A DNA stretch of 44,326 nt, from NCBI GenBank assembly GCA_017619295.1, contig JAFZSQ010000065.1, forward strand, positions 1 through 44,326, in the 5' to 3' direction. The position numbers and the translations under genes are program-made. The notes below the pieces were generated by a model that searched no databases, had not been told where the DNA came from, and saw only the letters and a list, made by a program, of their open reading frames with translations. Positions within the stretch are counted from its first letter, which is position 1, and every line of letters starts with the position of its first letter. Source of the DNA: Lachnospiraceae bacterium. Lineage in GTDB: Bacteria; Bacillota; Clostridia; Lachnospirales; Lachnospiraceae. This document shows, one piece after another, positions 40,983 to 44,326 of this stretch.

Positions 40983-41609
40983 CTAAAGGCTGTAGATTAC
41001 CGCGTTGCAAATGGCTGCTGCGATGTTGCTGCCGCCCTTTCTTCCGCGGTTTATTATGTATGGAACATCTGAATTAATGAAGAGTTCCTTGGCCTGGACC
41101 ACGTTCACAAAGCCCACGGGAACTCCGATTACAAACTTTGGTGTAAAGCTTCCCTCAGTCATCATTTCGTGAAGTTTAATGAGTGCTGTGGGGGCATTTC
41201 CGATGGCGAAGATTACGTCCTTTTCGAGAGCCGCCGCCCTCTCCATGGAAACTGTGGCTCTGGTTAAGCCCCTCTCCTTTGCTTCTCTCGCCACATCCTC
41301 ATCCGCCATAAAGCAGTGGACCTCTCCGCCGAAGGCAGCCAGTTTCTTCTTGTTGATTCCTGCCATGGCCATGTTTGTATCAGTGACAATGTGGGCTCCG
41401 CCTTTTATGAGCTCTCTCATTATTTCAACGGCATTTTCTGAAAAAATCAGGGTCTTCGCATAATCGAAATCCGCCGAGGTGTGGATGCATCTTTTGGTGA
41501 CAAAAGCTGTGGCTTCATCTAGTTTAATGCCCTGATCCGCCAGCTCCTCTGTGATTATTTCAAAACTTCTTTTTTCAATTTCTTCAGGTTTGACTGTCTC
41601 AAAGTTCAT
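40983..41609 (-). CDS. cbiC: Cobalt-precorrin-8 methylmutase
   Basis: 208 residues. It moves the C11 methyl group to C12 to give cobyrinate. Visible: 'RCIHTSADFDYA' with the catalytic His, 'GAHIVTDTNMAMAGINK', 'AIGNAPTALIKLHEM' and 'IGVPVGFVNVVQAKE', all diagnostic for CbiC/CobH. Ends 'NRGRKGGSNIAAAICNA', normal for the family. The start overlaps the cobD stop by 11 bases. Confidence 0.95.
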   Translation of the reverse strand: MNFETVKPEEIEKRSFEIITEELADQGIKLDEATAFVTKRCIHTSADFDYAKTLIFSENAVEIMRELIKGGAHIVTDTNMAMAGINKKKLAAFGGEVHCFMADEDVAREAKERGLTRATVSMERAAALEKDVIFAIGNAPTALIKLHEMMTEGSFTPKFVIGVPVGFVNVVQAKELFINSDVPYIINRGRKGGSNIAAAICNAVIYSL

Positions 41610-42651
41610 ATTTAGCCTCTTTTATGGCTTCGATAAGAGCCTCATTTTCCTTGTGATTCTTGACGGCGATTCTGTAAAAGCCCTTGAAAAGTCCCGGGTA
41701 ATCGCTGCAATCTCTTATAAGAATTCCCTTTTTAAGCAAGGATTCGTATAGTCCCTCGGGGCCCTTAAACATTACAAAGCAGGTATTGCTCTTGAAAATC
41801 ATAAGTCCCAGATTCATAAGACTTCTCTGTAAAAAGTCCCTCTCGGTCTGAATAAGCTCAAGACTTTCTCGTACGAATTCTCCATCCCTTAAAACATCGA
41901 TTCCTGCCTTCATGGCTTCCTCTGCCACAACGGAAATATTCCACTCCGGAAGCTGTCTGTTTACGGCTTCGATATTCTTTGGAGCAGCCAAAAGGTATCC
42001 TGCTCTGATTCCGGGGATTGCAAGGAATTTGGTGAAGGAGCGGATGATGTAGAGGTTGTCGTATTTTTCTATAAGAGAATTAATCTCGGCTTCGGGGAAA
42101 ATCTCAGAGTTGTCCGAAAGAAGATAGAAACTCTGGTCAAGGATGACCTTGCAGCCGTTTTCCTTCGCCTTGTTGAGAAGGGAAATCAAAACGTCAGTCT
42201 CCACGTTTAAACCTGTGGGATTGGCAGGGTCGCAGATAATGATTAAATCGGGCCTTTCTTTTATGGCCTCAAGTTCGTCTTCGGTAAGTTTAAAGCCAAG
42301 GGCTTCCTTAAGAATCACCCTTTTGATGCTGCAGTTTACCGCATCAAGTGCATGGGTATAGCCCGTGAAAGCAGGCTCGAAAACCAGGGCGGTCTTCGGG
42401 TTAATTGCCCTTACGGTGGCGGTAATAAGCTCCGACGCGCCGGATCCGAAGGTTATGGTTGCGGCGGAAATTCCGAACATGTTTTGAAGACCCGACAAAA
42501 GGTCCTCGTGGAGAATGTCGGGATAAACATCGCTTCTTTTGATGGATTCCTGCATGGCTTCAAGAACCTCTTTGGGGGTTCCCAAGGGGTTCAGGTTCAC
42601 CGAGAAATCCATATTCACTTTGTTCCTGTAGATGTCTCCGCCGTGGTTCAT
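41599..42651 (-). CDS. cobD: L-threonine-O-3-phosphate decarboxylase
   Basis: 350 residues from the ATG at 42651, which has CGGAG nine bases upstream. A GTG at 42699 would make the first residues come from the GGGGACAGTCCCC repeat, so I reject it. PLP-dependent fold-type I aminotransferase: 'MDFSVNLNPLGTPKEV' start, 'FGSGASELI', 'ICDPANPTGLNV', 'ILDQSFYLL' and Lys in 'RSFTKFLAIPGIRAGYLL'. It makes (R)-1-amino-2-propanol O-2-phosphate for the corrinoid side arm. Histidinol-phosphate aminotransferases are close relatives, but the operon supports CobD. Confidence 0.88.
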   Translation of the reverse strand: MNHGGDIYRNKVNMDFSVNLNPLGTPKEVLEAMQESIKRSDVYPDILHEDLLSGLQNMFGISAATITFGSGASELITATVRAINPKTALVFEPAFTGYTHALDAVNCSIKRVILKEALGFKLTEDELEAIKERPDLIIICDPANPTGLNVETDVLISLLNKAKENGCKVILDQSFYLLSDNSEIFPEAEINSLIEKYDNLYIIRSFTKFLAIPGIRAGYLLAAPKNIEAVNRQLPEWNISVVAEEAMKAGIDVLRDGEFVRESLELIQTERDFLQRSLMNLGLMIFKSNTCFVMFKGPEGLYESLLKKGILIRDCSDYPGLFKGFYRIAVKNHKENEALIEAIKEAKYEL

Positions 42652-42666
42652 GTATTCAAACTCCGT

Positions 42667-42701
42667 ATGTGCAATTTGGGGACAGTCCCCGAGTTGCACA
42701 T
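42667..42701. repeat. GGGGACAGTCCCC repeat inside the cob operon
   Basis: Single unit: ATGTGCAATTT, GGGGACAGTCCCC, then GAGTTGCACAT. It fills the space between the cbiB stop (42701-42703) and the cobD start (42651). As RNA it would form a stem in the middle of the operon. Confidence 0.85.
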
Positions 42702-43702
42702 TAGTATAGAATATTCAGCAATGCGGTTAATATGATAACGAAGGCTACAGCCTCCGTGGCAAACATAAGCTTGTTGGCGCGTTTAATGTCAGCGGGTTCG
42801 GTCTTTCTCAGCTCATCGCCGATGGTGGGCTTATGGACCATTACTCCCTTATAAAGGTGGTCGCCCCCAAGTTTAAGTCCCAGGGCTCCTGCGCAGACAC
42901 TTTCCGTCTGAGCGGAATTGGGGGACTTGTGATTAAGCCTGTCGCGCTGCCAGATTAAGGCGGCGTTCCTTGGATTGTAGGTCTTGTCGAAAGCACTCAG
43001 AATAAATGTTCCCGCAATCATAAAAAGGGCGCTGAGCCTTGAAGGGATGAAATTGAAGACATCATCCGCTTTGGCCGCGAATCTTCCGAAATTCTCGTAC
43101 TTTTCATTCTTATATCCGATCATGGAATCCATGGTATTTACCGCTTTATAAAGCATTCCAAGAATTGGGCCGCCAAGAGCCGAGTAAATCAAAGGAGCAA
43201 TTACGCCGTCTGAAGTGTTTTCCGCCACGGTTTCCACTGCAGCCTTGGCAACTTCTTCCTTATCAAGGTTCTCGGTATCTCGCCCCACAATCATTGAAAG
43301 GGCTTTTCTGGCTGCGTAAAGATCTCCAAGCTCAAGCTGCTTTGTTACTGCCATGCTCTCCTGGTATAAACTTTTTGCCGCCAGGATGAAGCAGATAAGG
43401 AAGGCTTCCACCCAGGTTCCCACATAGGGGTGAAGCGCATAGGCCAGAATGGTTATGGCAGACACGACAACAAGAGTAATCGTGACTACAAGGAACCAAA
43501 GGAGAGTTCCGTTGGTTTTTTCCTTAAAAAGGTTCCTGTCGGTCTTGTCTGTAACGTCGCCTAAAAGGCGCTTTTCCAGCTTTGCGATCAGATTTCCGAT
43601 CATCCTTACGGGATGGGGATAATCATGGGGATCTCCGATAATCAGGTCGAGGATCGTCCCCAAAATCAATGCCAGTGTATGAAAGAAGATGTATTTTCCC
43701 AT
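42701..43702 (-). CDS. cbiB: Adenosylcobinamide-phosphate synthase, CbiB
   Basis: 333 residues from the ATG at 43702, which has CTGGAG seven bases upstream; a TTG at 43720 is the alternative. A membrane enzyme that joins aminopropanol phosphate (or its precursor) to adenosylcobyric acid. Visible: 'LDLIIGDPHDYPHPVRMIGNLI' (two motifs), 'IVGRDTENLDKEEVAKAAVETVAENTSDGVIAPLIYSALGGPI' across the active-site helix, and 'NSAQTESVCAGALGLKLGG'. Several TM helices. The 5' end overlaps the preceding phosphatase gene by about 80 bases. Confidence 0.92.
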   Translation of the reverse strand: MGKYIFFHTLALILGTILDLIIGDPHDYPHPVRMIGNLIAKLEKRLLGDVTDKTDRNLFKEKTNGTLLWFLVVTITLVVVSAITILAYALHPYVGTWVEAFLICFILAAKSLYQESMAVTKQLELGDLYAARKALSMIVGRDTENLDKEEVAKAAVETVAENTSDGVIAPLIYSALGGPILGMLYKAVNTMDSMIGYKNEKYENFGRFAAKADDVFNFIPSRLSALFMIAGTFILSAFDKTYNPRNAALIWQRDRLNHKSPNSAQTESVCAGALGLKLGGDHLYKGVMVHKPTIGDELRKTEPADIKRANKLMFATEAVAFVIILTALLNILY

Positions 43703-44270
43703 CTTTGTTCTCCAGTTCAATGCGGTATCCGCACAAATTATTCACCATAAAATCGTACTTATCTCGGCCGGTCAAAACGCTCATGGCCGCCATTATGGTG
43801 CCGCCGTGACAAACCACGGCCACGGTCTCATCTTCGATGGAGGGGCCCACAGCCTCCTTGAATCCGTCATAGATTCTTTCGGCAAAACCTTCAAAGGTCT
43901 CGGCACCGGGCACCTGGTCCTTTCCGCCTGAGTCAACCCAGGCCTGGAATTCCGGTGTTCCGTTTAATTCGTCGTAGGTTTTGCCCTCAAAAAGGCCAAA
44001 GTCCATTTCCTTTAAATTATCGATTTTGGTAAAATCGTCCCTATCTTCTCCGAAGAGAATCCCTGCGGTTTCCACCGCTCTTTTTAAGGGGCTTACACAT
44101 ATTCTGAAGTTACCCTTATATGGCGCAAAGATTTCGTCGTAGGTTTTCTTTGCTTCACGCGCTACCTTTATCCCTTCCTCGCACAAGCTCTCGTCTGTGC
44201 GGCCTCCGCTGTAGCGCTTCTCGGCGTTGCCCGGGGTCTGCCCGTGGCGAATCATGTAGACTGTTTTCAT
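43623..44270 (-). CDS. Histidine phosphatase family protein, possible alpha-ribazole phosphatase (CobC)
   Basis: 215 residues. Catalytic 'YMIRHGQTPGNAEKRYSG' (5-22), 'CVSPLKRAVETA', 'MDFGLFEGKTYDEL' and 'VVCHGGTIMAAM' are the phosphoglycerate-mutase-superfamily landmarks. As the first visible gene of the cob operon it may be CobC, which removes phosphate from alpha-ribazole-P. The superfamily has many other roles, so the symbol is withheld. AGGAGAG precedes the start. Its last ~27 codons overlap cbiB in another frame. Confidence 0.78.
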   Translation of the reverse strand: MKTVYMIRHGQTPGNAEKRYSGGRTDESLCEEGIKVAREAKKTYDEIFAPYKGNFRICVSPLKRAVETAGILFGEDRDDFTKIDNLKEMDFGLFEGKTYDELNGTPEFQAWVDSGGKDQVPGAETFEGFAERIYDGFKEAVGPSIEDETVAVVCHGGTIMAAMSVLTGRDKYDFMVNNLCGYRIELENKDGKIHLLSYTGIDFGDDPRPDYRRSP

Positions 44271-44293
44271 ATACTCTCCTATATGTCCTATAT

Positions 44294-44326
44294 GGTGCAG
44301 TTGGGGCCGATGTGCAATTTGGGGAC
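44294..44326. repeat. GGGGACAGTCCCC repeat cut by the right window edge
   Basis: GGTGCAGTTGGGG (truncated unit), then CCGAT, then GTGCAATTTGGGGAC running off the window. It resembles the two-unit arrangement at 27355. It lies 23 bases upstream of the histidine phosphatase start. Confidence 0.7.

Noticed and set aside
42651..42699. GTG start for cobD at 42699
   Set aside because: It would translate a palindromic repeat as the N-terminus; the ATG at 42651 has a ribosome site and matches the family start.
33783..44326. Possible cobalamin riboswitch for the cob operon
   Set aside because: No long leader exists inside the window; the first gene's upstream sequence is cut by the edge and holds only a palindromic repeat.

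Overview
The window looks like a chromosomal segment of an anaerobic, low-to-mid GC Gram-positive bacterium. A Lachnospiraceae-like clostridium (Butyrivibrio/Lachnospira type) is my best guess. This is inferred from family content: a sensory [FeFe] hydrogenase, the anaerobic (cbi) cobalamin pathway, LytTR-DUF3021, DegV and PgeF proteins, AGGAGG-type ribosome sites and sigma-A promoters. No phylogenetic test was possible. I saw no rRNA, tRNA, CRISPR array, transposase or prophage.

Layout. (1) 1-5590: a TPR-DUF4037 gene cut by the left edge, then thiM, a cytoplasmic GH13 alpha-glucan hydrolase with two LacI-type operators, gpsA on the + strand, and pgeF. (2) 5649-13201, minus strand: a 139-bp element with perfect 21-bp terminal inverted repeats. 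Upstream of it lies a long gene train, in transcription order LytTR regulator, DUF3021, a DUF7010-like membrane protein, a membrane-anchored spermidine-synthase-like protein, a histidine phosphatase, rsmJ, a GH2 glycosidase and a sugar MFS carrier. (3) 13459-16928: a RelB/ParE-type toxin-antitoxin pair, a membrane-linked XRE regulator and a chemoreceptor. (4) 17128-23544, minus strand: response regulator, ABC ATPase, two ABC-2 permeases, erythromycin-esterase-like protein, histidine kinase, DegV/FakB protein and a stand-alone FakA-C-terminal-like protein. This resembles an antimicrobial-peptide sensing and resistance module, with four tandem GTCAA repeats before the ABC genes. (5) 23612-28523: a HerA-like ATPase, an [FeFe]-hydrogenase/chemoreceptor fusion and a His-rich ZnuA lipoprotein. 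(6) 28726-33753, + strand: a Fur-family (probably Zur) regulator divergent from znuA, followed in the same direction by a DHH phosphoesterase and a TIR-TM-beta-propeller protein whose start overlaps the DHH stop. (7) 33783-44270, minus strand: a cobalamin operon (histidine phosphatase, cbiB, cobD, cbiC, cbiD, cbiF, cbiG, cbiH, a cbiJ-cbiE-cbiT fusion, cbiA, Cys-rich protein).

Working together. The cob genes cover much of corrin-ring modification plus aminopropanol-arm synthesis, but the first steps, cobalt insertion and nucleotide-loop assembly are absent. ZnuA and the Fur regulator share an intergenic region with two TTGCAA-type inverted repeats, which suggests zinc-responsive control. The most unusual gene set is the fur-DHH-TIR cluster, followed by the two-component/ABC/esterase module. 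A palindromic repeat with core GGGGACAGTCCCC, usually flanked by GTGCA/TGCAC arms, recurs at 5606, 27355, 33752, 42667 and the right edge. It sits in intergenic gaps, often directly at stop codons.
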